64,000 nucleotides of DNA, from NCBI RefSeq assembly GCF_000247815.1, contig NC_021674.1:77955343-78019342 (forward strand), read 5' to 3'. Shown here piece after piece: positions 36,495 through 49,694 of this stretch (position 1 is the stretch's first letter; each line of letters starts with the position of its first letter). The notes under the pieces were generated by a model, which saw only the letters and a list, made by a program, of their open reading frames with translations, had not been told where the DNA came from and did no database searches. A program made the translations under genes and the position numbers. The DNA is from Ficedula albicollis (lineage: Eukaryota; Chordata; Aves; Passeriformes; Muscicapidae).

Positions 36495-36789
36495 CCAGAA
36501 TTGGAGAATCAGAGCAGTACTCCCATTTCTAGAACTGATTGTTTAAAAATTAGGGGTTTTTTGTAAGAAATAAAAATATAAGTTAAATTTCTAAACCAGA
36601 ATTGGAGAATCAGAGCAGTACTCTCATTTCTAGAACTGATTGATTAAAAATTAGGGTTTTTTTGTAAGAAATAAAAATATAAGTTAAATTAACCAGAATT
36701 GGAGAATCAGAGCAGTACTCCCATTTCTAGAACTGATTGTTTAAAAATTAGGGGTTTTTTGTAAGAAATAAAAATATAAGTTAAATTTC
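36491..36789. repeat. Tandem triplication, about 97-101-base unit
   Basis: 'aaccagaattggagaatcag' occurs at 36493, 36594 and 36691. Each copy runs through 'agaactgatt' and 'gtaagaaataaaaatataag'. Copies 1 and 3 are nearly identical, while copy 2 differs ('actctcattt', 'gattgattaaaa'). Copies 2 and 3 meet at 'aagttaaattaacc', and the array begins with the same 'ttaacc' junction. It starts at the end of the second ~718-base copy, so the two repeat systems are contiguous. Confidence 0.94.
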
Positions 36790-39700
36790 TCATTAAATTA
36801 TTTTATGGACTTGAAAAAAATTCTTACCTTTTCCTTTCTCTTCAAAACTGATGCTCATAAAAAACCTAGAACTAATAAAAATATTAATAGTGATTCTGTT
36901 ACTAGTGTTTTCCTTTAATGCAGCTGTTTGGTAAAATGCACCCAAAACTTCAGATGTTTGATTCTTCCAAATGTCATCTGTAAAAGTTAGCAGCATGTGG
37001 TGCAGATTCCATCTGTTAGCCCATGTTCTAAGAACTCTTTTTGGTCGCAATTCTTGTATAGGATCACTAGAGATCAAATATTTCATAGGCTTTCAGTATT
37101 CCTACCTGCCTTTGCTCCCTGGCTGCATCTCTTCTAATAAATTATGAAGAGAGAGAAAATCCTAACCACTGGAACACATTTTGAACACTGCTATTCTATT
37201 TCCAAATATTTAGAGCAGTCCTTGGCAGAGTTTTGGCCTTGACCAACTAACACTATCATTCCCTGGCCACGGCTGAAGCACTACTACGTCCCAGAGATGA
37301 TTTCCATTAGCTGGTTGCAGTTACTAGTCTTTGGGGTAAGAGAAAATAATCGCATGAATAAAGATTATTTTGGGATATTTGCCTCAGACACTTTCAATTT
37401 ACCAGCCTTGTTTCCACCTCTGTATTGAATCACTGTCATGAAGTGTTTAGGGGCAAATGTTTGGTAATATTTTAAGGACAGGATATTCATCTGAACAAAA
37501 ACATTTTGTGGGCTTTTCTTGAAAGTAGCAAAATTCTTTATTTTATCTACATTGGTTTCATTTAAAATTTCTGTCTAAGACCACAGCCTGTATTTCTTCT
37601 TGAGAATTTTTTAGGTCTCTGAATGCAGTCTCACTGAATTTTCAAGACAAAGTCCGTGGTCCCGTAAAGCAGCAATGCCTTTTTCTCTTCTATCCATTTG
37701 CCTATGATTTTTGTACTTATGTAAACTTAAAAATATTCCTGTTTTGTGGAGATGCTTTCCTTCTTTTTTATTTGTTTTAAATAAGACACCTTTTGTTTTC
37801 ATTTTGTTCCTCTTCCTTTCATACTAGATATTCACTGTCATCAGACAGTGAATGATTGTTCCTTACTTCCAATATCTGAGGTAATTTTGATTTTGAGGAC
37901 CAGAGCCATCAGGATCCTTATACTTCTCTTTTACAGGTTTACTTAATTATTTGTCTTATACATCATACATAGAGGTTGTATATGTATAAAAACTTTTCCT
38001 TAAGACTGAAAATATTTAACTCATAAATCAGGAGGTAAATCAGGAAAAATGGTTGTAAGGATAATGTTCTTGACTATATGTGCCTCAGAGTTTCTGATTT
38101 TGAATGAGCAAGTGCTGACTTATGCTACACTTCAGATCTTCACTAGAGAGCTCTGCTGCGGAGCCTCTAATAGTGTAATTTTCTTTCTGCAAGTTGTCCA
38201 TGCACCCAATTTGTACCTTTTAAGTTAATAAGGAATTAAATAAAAAATCCAATCTCTCTGTTCCCTCCACACACAAAAACAACTTAAAAAAAACTTACTG
38301 GGAATTTTGTATTCTTATTAATAGAGAGGAGAATTATAAGAACTGCTTCTGTCTTCAAGATGTTTTTAACAGTGGATGAAGTTATATCACTATATTTTTA
38401 ATACCTCTCTCTTCTGCTCTCACTGCCTTTTTCTTTCTCTTTCAAGATTCATAATCAATTCAAAGAAAAGAAAGTGAATTTCATGGATCTGGTGAATATA
38501 CTGGTGAAGAATACGCTCAAATGTTTTGACCATTAGAGAAGATATGCTTCCCTGATATCGTAGTGACCCAGTTTTTGAGTCCTATTAAAAACCAGAAAAT
38601 CTATCTTGGGGTACTTGGAAAAGCAGAAATATGGTTAGTGAAGGAATTATTTTTAATAAAATAGGCTTATAAACAAGATTCTTACCCTTAATTTTAGATT
38701 ATTCTCTCCTTCTAAGATCAATTTGGTGCTAATCAAATTAAAACTTGAAAAATATCCCAGCTATTGTAGTATATTTAAATAAAATAATAGCAATATTTAT
38801 TGGACATCAAAATACTGTTTAAGAACACAATATTATGAAATTTTAATTCCCTAAGTAATTTTTTAATCAATCCCAAGCAAAGATTGGCTTCATGCTTCTC
38901 AGTAATGTCTCTTTTTTACATCTATGGCATGATTGAAAGAAAGCCTGATTAGCCTTGCCAACAGGACCATGGACAGTGCCTAACTGGTTGCAATGACTTT
39001 ACATTATTACTACTTATTATTGTCACTTATAACAATAAAATTAGTAAAAAGACATAGAATAAAATATATAAAATATAAAGCTTTATATTTTAAATAATAC
39101 TGTCAATTTGTAATGACAGCATGCTCCTCCATGTAATGTGATATTTTCAATGGTAAATGTCTTTAAAAATTGTTATTTTTCTTTTGAATGGGTGATATAA
39201 GAGCAGTCTAAAGAGCATCTCTAGTTTGTGCTGCACAGAAACTATTCAGATTATGAGGACACCTGTCTGCAAGAGCTTACGAACATCTCCACTATGTGTA
39301 TTTTTATAGGGAGTTCCAGGGCTTTGTTGCTATTCCAAAGCCACTTATACTACACAAACAAGGATGAAAACGCAAAAACTGGTCTTCTTATATGTTTTGT
39401 AGAGAGAAATATTATATGAAACAGATATAGAAACTTTACCAAATTATCAAGTACATATTCAGTGCATCAAGACTCCTTTGTGTGAGGGCCATGTTCCATC
39501 CAAGCAAAGCTTTATTACAGAACATGCAATAAAGTGTGTTATGATGCCAGTGGAATGATTTGCAGTGTAAAATACTGTTCATTCCAAATAAAGATGACAG
39601 TCTGGCTCAAACAGGATTAAATGACGAGTGAGAGTAAAAAAAGGTAATCACTTCAAATTACAGCCCTAGAATGAAACCATGAACTAGCTCCTATAAAACT

Positions 39701-40826
39701 ATTTATGTGCTTCAGCTGTTCTCATACTGAGGATATAAACAACCCTTGTTTGCTGATGCTTAAATGTCTTTAAGAGAGAACAGTTACCACAAAATCTTCC
39801 AATGTAACTGAAATCTCTAATTACCTTTTGATCTATGGGTAGCTTGCTCATTTTCTTTATTAATGTATTTTGGTCAGAGTACCCTGATGAAAAAAAACTT
39901 ATTTAATAAATCTCTATAAAGAACTCCATAATATTTGTACGTAGCATGAGATACAATTTGACCATTAATTGACCTTTGATGACTAGTGTTTGGAAGAAGA
40001 AAAAAATCAAAACCAACAAAGTTGGTGATAAACTTGTTCACTTCATCAAGCTGTCTTCATTGCCCAGTATCTCAGGAGACAATTTTGAATTTCTGTTTTC
40101 AGAAACATCCTGCCAGAGTAGTGCTGTATTGTCTGCTTTTTGAGGTTTGAAAAGACCTGGTGCAGACTCTGCAGTTCCATTCAGCTCTTCTCTGGCTGTT
40201 TATTTACTTATGGAGAAGAAGCCAATTTCTGCCCCCTTTGATTAGGAATGCACAGCTGTAAAATGAGATTTTAGAAAACTAAGCTTTAGATTATCAGAAG
40301 ATTGACTCTGGGAACACAGCCTAAGATCTATAGTTCCTGTGTGAACATGATAGTTCTGGTATTATGTGGTATCATGTTCCTGTTTTCTGTTCTGTGCCTA
40401 CTTTCAGGATGGGATTGATCTCACCTATAGAATTATAAAACTAGGTATTTATTTAAAGCTAGATTTTTAGCCAGATGAAAACTAATTTCTATGTGATACC
40501 TAACTTTCAAAAATTTAACATTCACTATGATACTAAAAATAAAATACAAATAAATGTTATTATTTGCAAACCGAACAGGTAAGTCTTAAAATAAAATAAT
40601 AAAAGTATTAAGAATAAAATTTATGTGAATCCTAATTTTATATTAATCGGCTTAGAAACAGTAGTAGCTTCCATTTTTAGCTCTTCATTGTCATTTGGAG
40701 TCAAAAATTCATGTCCTGCTGTTATCTTGGATAAAGGAATTGTGCAGCCTTCTTTATTACTCTTTTAAGTTGAATTTCTTGTGGGCTTTTAAACTTAAGG
40801 CACACATTCACACAGAATTCACTTTA
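36790..40826. other. AT-rich non-coding DNA, no gene recognised
   Basis: Unique-looking sequence with no gene recognised. A perfect 24-base palindrome lies at 39069-39092. Confidence 0.6.
39069..39092. repeat. Perfect 24-base AT-rich palindrome
   Basis: The sequence is self-complementary about its centre 'aagctt', with 12-base arms and no spacer. In AT-rich DNA this may be chance. No function is assigned. Confidence 0.75.
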
Positions 40827-40831
40827 GTTAC
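40827..40831. repeat. Probable target-site duplication, side 1 (gttac)
   Basis: 'gttac' immediately precedes the LTR edge 'tgtggtggg', and 'attac' immediately follows the other edge. Four of five bases match, consistent with the short duplication made on retroviral LTR integration plus one later mutation. Confidence 0.55.
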
Positions 40832-41016
40832 TGTGGTGGGTAGGCCCTGGCTGAGCAGCAGGTGCCCACAAAAGCCTCCCCATTGCTCTCCTCCTCAGCT
40901 GGAAAAGGGGAAGAAAAGAGAACAAAAGGCTTGTGGATCAAAATAAGGACAGGGAGAGATAACTCACCAATTACCACCTTGGGCAAAACAGAATCGACTT
41001 GAAGAAATTAGTTTAA

Positions 41017-41022
41017 TTTATT
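41017..41022 (-). promoter_or_regulatory. Polyadenylation hexamer AATAAA within the LTR
   Basis: Plus-strand 'tttatt' at this position reads AATAAA on the minus strand, about 185 bases before the inferred LTR 3' edge. It supports the minus orientation. Whether it is used is unknown. Confidence 0.4.
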
Positions 41023-41244
41023 GCCAATTAAATCAGAGTAAGGAAATGAGAAATAAATCCAAATCTTAAAAGCACCTTCCCCCATGACTCCCTTCTTCCC
41101 GGGCTTGACTCTCCTCCTGAATTCTCTGCCCCATCCCTGCCAGCAGCACAGGGAGACAGGGAATGGGAGCTGGGGTCAATTCATTACCTGTTGTCTCCAG
41201 TGTGCTTTCATCCTCAGGGAAAGGACTCCTCACATTCCAGAAAG

Positions 41245-41530
41245 AGTCCTTCCCATCTGAGACAGTTCTCCCTGAACTTCCCCAGCATCAGTCCTTCCCA
41301 CTGGCTGCAGTTCTTCATGAGCTGCTCCAGCGTGGGTGCCTTCCACTCTCAGGAATGAGTCACAAGACCTGCCAGGAAAATCTGCTCTAGCATGGGGTCT
41401 GTGGTCCATGGATCCACAGGTCCTGCCAGGAGCCTGCTGCAGCCCAGGCATCCCACAGGGCAGCAGCCTCCTTTGGGGATCCACCTGCCCAAGCGTGAGA
41501 CCCTCCCTGGTGCATATCTGCTTCACAGTG
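41245..41530. repeat. Diverged minisatellite inside the LTR ('ctgctccagcgtggg' units)
   Basis: Roughly 40-60 base units recur, each built on a 'tccttcccac..ggctgcag.tcctgcc...ctgctccagcgtggg' theme. Examples are 'cttccccagcatcagtcc', 'gctgctccagcgtgggtgcc', 'ctgctctagcatggggtc', 'ctgctgcagcccaggcatcc' and 'cctgcccaagcgtgagac'. The units are about 60-80% alike by eye. Stop-poor composition here explains the overlapping open frames on both strands. Confidence 0.7.
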
Positions 41531-41673
41531 AAGGTCTCTGATGGGATCAGCCACTAGGCTGGAACCAGGTGGCACTGGTCCCGTCAAACATAAAGGAAGC
41601 TTCTAGCAGTTTCTCACAGAAGCCACCTCTGCAGCCCACCCCGGACCAAAACTTGACATGCAAACTCAATAAA

Positions 41674-41678
41674 ATTAC
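41674..41678. repeat. Probable target-site duplication, side 2 (attac)
   Basis: Five bases directly after the LTR edge, matching side 1 at four of five positions. Confidence 0.5.
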
Positions 41679-44600
41679 CTTTGTGACATAACTAATATAT
41701 TGTTTGCCATTAGTCATTTTTGAGCCCAGCCCTATTCTCATGAATGCCAGGGTTATAGAAGCATTACCTTTAATAGATAATTACCTTTAATAATACCTTT
41801 TCACTTAAAAACATGGAAGTAAAAAATATTGAGGAATACTTATCTCGACTACTTATGTAGACATTTCTCTTATATTCTTCATTTCTTTTGAAGTATGAAT
41901 TAAGACAATTTTGCTGTTTAAAAAGACCCTGACATAACTTACTAAAGCAATGAGGTCTGGCAGTACAATCCTGTATTTATAATTCCTAGTTACGATGTAA
42001 ATCTTAACTTTTTTATTGTTTTATAGTTATTGGCTCAAAAAAAATTCCAGATCAGAGGATCTACCACTGCAGGGAATAAAAAAGTTTCACTGCTGGTTCA
42101 GATACTATAGATAGCCATAGGAAAAGTGGATATTTACTTTCTCATATTGCATACAGATATAAGCACACTTCAGTGCAGGCAAATGTGAATTCCAGTTTGA
42201 AAATGTCTGAGAAATATTACCATTTTTTTGACATAAGAAAAAATCATATTCATCCCAATATGAGTATCCCAATTCATTGTAATATTATGCAATTCACCAC
42301 AATGAAAAATAAATAAAAATTAAATTTATTATTAATTGTTATATTAATTTGTTGCACTAAAAAGATAAAGTTGTAAAGAAACTAGTAAGCTGATTTTTTT
42401 TTATCATTTATGATCAGTGAGCTGCCTACTGGGGTTAAACTACAACAGTCAATTTAATTGATAGCTGTGGGTTAATCAGTCAATAATCTTATGTTCTCTA
42501 AGTAACAATAAAACAAATTTGAGAGGCTGAGCACATCTGAGAAGTCCACAAAGCAGCTGACTGATGCTGCACTGGATGAACAGAGACATTCTGGACCGGT
42601 AGAGGAAACTACTTGGATAACCTCAAGCCCTTATGTTTAGGCAATGAAGCCCTAAACATTGAATTTAGAAATCCCAAGACCAGCATAGAAAGAAGAGGAC
42701 TAAATGAGAATAATATATGTTGAATGTAAGGAATTTAATGAAGTTGTTTACTGCAAATACTGTACGAGTTGAAAACAGTAAGAGATTAACATCCAGATCT
42801 TTGCCAAAAACCCTCACCCAGTCATGTATATTTAAGGCAGTCTTGTCATATGAATGGAATGCAATAAAATAATGGATAAGTGTTTAATTATTCTATGCTG
42901 CCTGTCAGAACTTGTTTTAGTACTCGGTTTGGAGGCATGTCTTTGAAAACATCAGCTGAATTGAAAAAATAATCAAATTAGAGGACTTAGACATAAGCCT
43001 GGAATCTTCCCAGCTCTGAAAACGTGTACAGAGTCCTCATTTTCTGGACTGAACAAATGTATTTCTGCTTGAAAGGTATTGCGTCTCAGATAATCAAATG
43101 TGCTGTGAATGTGAGAAAAAAATTTACTAAGCCAGGGTTGTGATATACTATCTATCATTCTTTTTATTATTTGAACTTATTAAAAAATAAAAATTTTATT
43201 TTAACTTTGATTACAGCATCATTTGAAACTAATTATTATTTTTCATTCTAATCCTCATTATTTTCTAAATTACCTCAATAAGTGGCAATGAAGATTATAT
43301 TTTTGTTACCCATAGTGGTGCATATTTTTGCTGAGTCACATCTAATTGACTTCCTGTAAATCCAGTAAATGTGTGTGAACTAGAAATCACTGCTGAATTT
43401 AGGCTAATATATATCTAGAAGTCAAATGTGTTAATGCAGGCAGTCTAAATAAAAATCATGGCAAGAAAATAATTATAGTCCGCAATTCATATAATGGATT
43501 TTGCGATGTGTGTTAGAAATGAACACGATTGTAGAATCTAGAAATGTGGAATGCCTTCTACACAGTTTTACAATAACTCTAAGAAAATAAAATAGCAATG
43601 ATGGTATGAATATAAGAGACAGCTCATGGTTGTAAGATCTGCCTGCGTCTCTTTTCTCTTTCTGGTTGCTGCATTCATCCGTCACGTTTGGCTTCTTGTG
43701 CCCAGTTGTTTTAATGTAGCACTATAGGCTTCTTCCATTTAATTTTAACTTTTTTTATTAACTTGCAGTCCCAAGGGTGTTAGATATTTCAATATGACTG
43801 TACTAGAAAGAGGCAAGGCAGTACAGAGCTGCCTCACCTGCTCAGCAGCATCAGAGGCTATTGGGCACACACCCATTAACAAGTATTTAGGAACATGGCA
43901 AAGTCTGGCAGTGGAGACTTAAGCAGTTCAGAGGCTCAGATATCCACAGAAAGAAGGTAGATCTTCGCAGAATTTCAGTAACATCTTAAATGCAAGTTCA
44001 GCGGGGACTTTCATGATCCTTTTAAGATTTAGCCAGAAAAACATGCATTATTAGCCATGCTACTTAAAGCCTAGTCTTTTAAAATTATGGGGTGGCTCTT
44101 TCAAGCACTTCGGACTATTACATCATTTATTGAATCCAGCTCTTCTGAAGCCCCTACAGGACATAAGCATACATAATGCCTAGAACTTTCCTTCTCATCA
44201 CATTATTTCACAAATATACTGTTTTTCTGGCTAACATCTATTCAGAAAAAGCTTGAAGGTGAAAATCTAAAATCTTACACCAAAACATTTGAACCTGAGT
44301 TGAATTAAGACAAAAGAATGGTTTGGAACACTTCTAAAGGATTTAGATGAGACTTAGACCTGAAACCACTTGATGAGTTTAACATCAATGTTTCCAACAA
44401 CCACGTGATGACCAAAAGTAAGGGAAAGCACAGACATTCCCATGAAGCTGTTTTACTGGGGGCTTTTCATTGCAAGCGTTGATCTCTATGAAGTGAATTA
44501 ACTCCTGAGGATGCATTCTTGCTTCGAAGTAAATATGCTTGACAGTTTTCAGCAACTCAAACCTTCAGGTCCCCCCCAACATAATTGGATTGTGTTTTCA

Positions 44601-47600
44601 AAGAGTTTCTTCCTTTATCCTGGATTGAAGCAAGCAAGTTCTTTCTTAATTATACGCTTTAATGCTTGTTGAGAGCGGAAGGATAGGAGCAAATAAGCTA
44701 AATCCCACCAGATCAAAGTATTTTTACAGAGTACAATACTTTGCCCAGCAGCAAGTGACATATCAAACATTGACCTCTTCACAAAGGCGTTTAGCCTCGT
44801 GGTTGGCCTTCTAACAGTTATTTGTGATCTCTTCCCCTGTTTGCCACAATTCATTTCTCTTCTGCTGGAGAATAGTTCATAGCAGATTAGAAACTATACA
44901 GTTCACTAAGTGCGGCAGTCCCAGCAGCTGCAGAAATTCTTGTAATACCTCAAAATCCCATAGATGTGACTTACTTTCTCTTTTTCTTTTCCTTCTGGCT
45001 TTCATTGCATAGCATTCATGGCCGTGTATTCACTAATAAAATCTGTAAGACTGAACCAAAATTTCTCCCACTGTAGTAGTCACATTTCTAGTGTTAGTAA
45101 ACTGCTGTTCAGAGTTTATCTAACTTGAACCAGTTTTCAATTTTTTACTCCACTAGTTTGGCTACATCCAGTTATATGAAATGCTTACACTTGGACTTCA
45201 CTCCTTTAGCAACTCATTTCTAAATTTATATCTTTGCATGTACTTATTTTTTATTGCTTTTTCTATGTTCTTTGTAGTTTTACATTTGCAAACAGATATA
45301 GCATGAATTTTTTTTTTAAAACAAAGAAAATATTCCAAAATATTTCCCTCAAGTTTTGTGATTTCTAGACACACTTTCCTCTTCCTTTGCTCTTGTATGT
45401 CCCTTTTATTCTACCTATCTCATTTGTCTTTTCTCATACTTTTTGACTAATTTATGTTTATGTTCTGTCACAACAAATCACTGCTGAGTACTAGCAGAGT
45501 CTCCTGGTTTTAATATGCAAGACTGAGTCTATGTAGAAGAAAGTCTTCTCTGCCTATTTCACCTCTCTTTGGACCTCCCTAGGATTAATGGACTCTATGT
45601 TTCACAGCATGCACCAGACAAGTCTCCCACTAGTTACCCTAAATTAGAGCAGGGCTTCCTCCTTCCTTCTGGTCCTCTAACCAGTTTTCTTGTCTTTGGC
45701 AGCAAGAGCATGACCCTTTAACTTTGTAGGTAATTCCTACTAGAAAAGGCAACATTTATTATTTCTTGAGCAAAAATTAAGCAGAGAAGGGACACTCCTA
45801 AATTGTAGAGTTTCTATTCATTTTTGTCCCATCCCATTTTTCAAAAGTTGACTTCAGAACTGTACTTCCTGAGGTCAAAATTTAGGTGAACTGAATGCAT
45901 GTCCACATACACAACAATATTTTCAGATGACCTCCATTCATTTATCACTGTGACAGTAAACAATGTGAGTTGCACAAGTCTGCACCATTATTGCAAGTTA
46001 TCATTTGTAGTGGATAAAGAATGAACATGGGGAATGATTTTGCTTTTCATTTCTTCAGGTAATAACTAGAGTCCTATCAAAGTACTTGCAGGTTAGTAAT
46101 TATCTAAGCTCTAAGGATTTTATCTATTCTATAACTCTTATAAATGACCAGCGTCAACAGAAAGCCTCCCTGGGCAGTGAGATCCAGATTTTGGAAGTTT
46201 TCTTGGCAGCTCCTGTGAAAAACAGCTCCAGTGAAAAGAAAGAGGTCTATCTACCTTTATACTCAGGATGGTGTTCGTTGGGTATTTTGGCCAGTGTTGT
46301 GGTGCTTTGTCTTTTCTTTCTTTTACAGAAGTTTTTAAATTTCACTGTAATAATAAAAAAGTGATCCTTTCAAGTGATTGTCTCCAGTAAATAAGGGCAT
46401 GGAAGACTCAACTTTTAAAAGTGATTTTTTGTTAAAATGATACAATCTTAAACGTGACTTTCATAATACATCCTTTAACATGAGTCATTGCTAAATCCAG
46501 GCTAAGAAACTGATTTACCAATCTAGGGCTCTAGTTTAACAGGTGGATAAAAGTGTTTGTATAATTAGATTATTTTTAGGCTAATTTTCTATTTTTTTTC
46601 ACAATGGCAAAATTTTCTACTAACTGCCAGCTAAAAAATAAAATCCCTATTTATTCAGTAACTGTCTTCAATATAATGATACAAATTTTTCCTTTAGATC
46701 ATTAGTCTGATAGTACTTTTTAAAAACATCTCTCATTCTATGAATTGCATGTCATAAACTGCATAATAAGGTGTTTAAACACTTGTGCAAGCCTTACAAA
46801 AAAAACCAAGCTGTAAGTTATTTTAGAAAAAACACACTTTATATTTTTCTACTCAATTTAACGTAATGCATAAACAATGCCTTCAAAGGAAATAGGTTGT
46901 TTTACTCTACTAAATAAAACATCAAAGTTTAAAAAATAAATGCAAATTTTATATGATTAAAGCAAAAACCAAAATAAAATGGCAAGAATAAACAAGACCT
47001 AAGAAATTGTGTTATCTGAAACAGTTTACAATTCTTTAATTTCACTCTTAATCCCTGAAAAAATATGTTAGTGAGTAAAAGAGCTTGAAAATTAATGGAA
47101 AAACAACACTGGATGTTGTATGGAAAATACCCAAATCCTTTGTATTTATCACTTTCAGCATGTTGAATGGCAATTCTCTTGCAGTTCAGAACTCCTGTTC
47201 ACCACCAAAATGGAGTCAATCAGCATTTTTGTTAATAATGAGTGCCAAGAAACAAAAAGGGTTAATGTAAATTTTGCCTTCAATTTTAAAGTGTAGGAAA
47301 TTCTCTTAAAATAAAATCATCGCCATGCAGCCAAATCTTTCGATAAATTCTATATTTCTGGGTGGTGATCCAATTTGAGGAAAGGTACAAAATAGCTGCT
47401 GAAATTAAGCATTTTTATTAACAGTTTTAGTCTCTCTTCTCTTTAAAGAGAGAAGGTGCATGGGCAGCTCTTATCTACCTGGACATATACTTTTAATAAA
47501 CTTTGTTGATACAAAACAACAGAAGCTATCACGTTGATATAGAGTAACTGGAAATTTGAATCCCAATAAACTTTGCAGGTTTTTTTAATTGTTAATCATT

Positions 47601-49694
47601 AATATGGCTGGATGATAATTAAGCAATTGCACTGTGAACATTGTATGGTTGGCTAATGTTTTGTTTTAAGGAAAAGGAAAGACAATCCAAAGATGAGTAG
47701 GCTGTCTGGATTATAGTTACCAGGAGTAAAGTCAACAGAACCAAGCAGTAACTGGGGTAAGAACATTTCAACAGCAGAGGATTGTAACCACTGACTTGTG
47801 ATCACCTACTCAAAACAGATTCCAGAATCAAGTGGAGGGAAGAACTGCACATGCTAGCTAATTAGCATGAGAAGCAAGTGATATAACTAGTATATAGAGG
47901 CTTGTGTATTAACTTTAAAAAAAATGTAATCTGTAACCAAGGTTGTTGCTGATATATTTGTTTATTAAAATATATAAATAATGTAAGGTTTTGATGAATG
48001 GTGAGCCATCCTTTTATGGGTTACCACCAAGGTCCCTACTTTGCTCAAACTAGAAAAAAAAGTAGAAATATCTTGCTCCAGTGTGTGGCTATGCACACCC
48101 ACTAATGAGCCCTCATTCTGGACAACAATGTAAGTAGCCAATTAAAACTTGGCTACACATGTAAAAGGACAATGTAAAACAAACACAGTTCAACTGGGAC
48201 AGTAACAGTAGGAGAGAGTATTTGAGACAATTACTCACACTGTTGGGAAAAACTGGAAGTTAAAACTGTTTGAATTTTTTCTGTGACTTGGTTGTTCACA
48301 ATATTGAGTACCAAGAAAATCAGACTTCAACTTCTTTTCTGGATGTAATAAGTGAAGACTATGGGGAATGAACTAAACAAAATTTTCGCTGAAGTTTAGT
48401 AAGTTAGTGATAACCCTGAATCTGTTCCTATTTTTCTCCTACTTCAGCTCCCTATATTAGATCCACAGTTCTGAAAGTGATTTTTTTATAAAACAATTTC
48501 CTGCAATGTTACAGATTTAGTATAAATTTCCACATATCTCCACCAGTGATAATATTAAATGTACATCATGAGTCTAGACATAGAATGAAAAAATAAAAGA
48601 TGCAGGACAACTTGCATTTCTTTTGCCTAAGCAAACTGGGAGAAATCAAAAAACCCAGGTTTAATATGTGCCAATCACCTCCGCTTTTACCCATTTAGAA
48701 TATTATCAAATAACACTAATATAAGCACATAAACAGAATACTTGTAGTGGAATTCCCAGTAAAGACTATGTATCATGCATAAATTAAAAATGCATAGGAG
48801 ATTTGCAAATAACCTGGAATAGACTCCACTTTGCTTAAGATAGGGAGGAGCTAGTTATTATGTGCTTCCATTATAGCTGATGAAAGGAAATAAATACTTT
48901 GAGAACACCTAGACCTAGTTGACCTACTTTGGGATGAGTTACATTGCACGTAAGGATGTGCATCTCCTTCAGAAGAAGTGGTGTAGGATGATTTGCTCAT
49001 ACATCAATACTGTTATCAGCCTACATTTGATCAGATACTTAATTATAGTTTGATCATTGCTTTCATATTTCTAACAATGAATTGCTTCAGAATGTCACTT
49101 TGAAAGATAGCAAATTTATCACAATTTTCTGAAAAATGCATTCATGCCCGTTTGTCCTTTTTGCCATGATATATTTTAGATTCCTTTTCATATTGATCAT
49201 AACTCTTATATTTACTCTACCAAAACATTTCAATAGCTTCTCCTGTGTTATTAGCCATAATTAATTAGATTACATAAGGTCTTCCTTACAGACCAGTAAA
49301 TTCTGTTCAGTAACATCTAATATAGTGATGGAGCAAGAAAAGACTGAGACTAAAATTAATTTATGGACAGCATAAAAAAATAAGTAAATATTCTTCTTGC
49401 TTTTAACCACGGACCAGATATTAAGGATGAGAGAAAAAACAATGTGGTTAGTGGGGAAGAAGATAATTGAAACTTCAGAAAGAAAGCTTGATTAAAAAAA
49501 TAATGATTAAAAAAAAGAAAGTGGGTGGTAAAAAACCTATAAAATATCTCAGTCAAAGGAACTAATATTCTCTATCATATTATGCTGGAATATGTCATAT
49601 GTGAAATTGCCAACTTATCACAAGGAGCCAGTGAAGGTGTTAACATATAAGAGATGAGAACATACGATGTCTGCTTTTAAAAGGAAAGAAAATT
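41679..49694. other. AT-rich non-coding DNA, no gene recognised
   Basis: Long unique-looking stretch. At 42426-42448 'ctactggggttaaactacaa' resembles the terminal bases of the second bird LTR family (which ends 'ctggggttaaaccacgaca'), but no further LTR sequence precedes it, so this may be chance. A 92-codon frame at 46086-46364 (plus) has a hydrophobic stretch near its C-terminus and is not recognised. Other frames are under 80 codons. Confidence 0.6.

Larger units (their letters stand above)
40832..41673 (-). mobile_element. Solo LTR of an avian endogenous retrovirus (minus orientation)
   Basis: GC-richer block recognised as a bird LTR family. Plus-strand edges are 'tgtggtgggtaggccctggc' at 40832 and 'atgcaaactcaataaa' ending at 41673 (family ending remembered as 'caataca'). 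Diagnostic internal phrases are 'acaaaaggcttgtggatc', 'ggacagggagagata.ctcaccaattacc', 'agtttaatttattgccaat', 'gctgctccagcgtgggt', 'cctgccaggagcctgctgc' and 'gaagcttctagcag.ttctcacagaagccacc'. Minus orientation is inferred from a polyadenylation hexamer readable on that strand and from the family's promoter side lying at the 41.6 kb end. No internal viral genes flank it, so it is a solo LTR left by LTR-LTR recombination. A segment expected between about 41530 and 41550 seems deleted. Confidence 0.85.

Noticed and set aside
41163..41587. Overlapping open frames on both strands (66-98 codons)
   Set aside because: They lie within the solo LTR and its minisatellite, whose GC-rich, stop-poor composition opens frames on both strands.
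42426..42448. Similarity to the terminal bases of a bird LTR
   Set aside because: Only about 20 bases agree and nothing LTR-like lies next to them, so chance cannot be excluded. Noted only as context.
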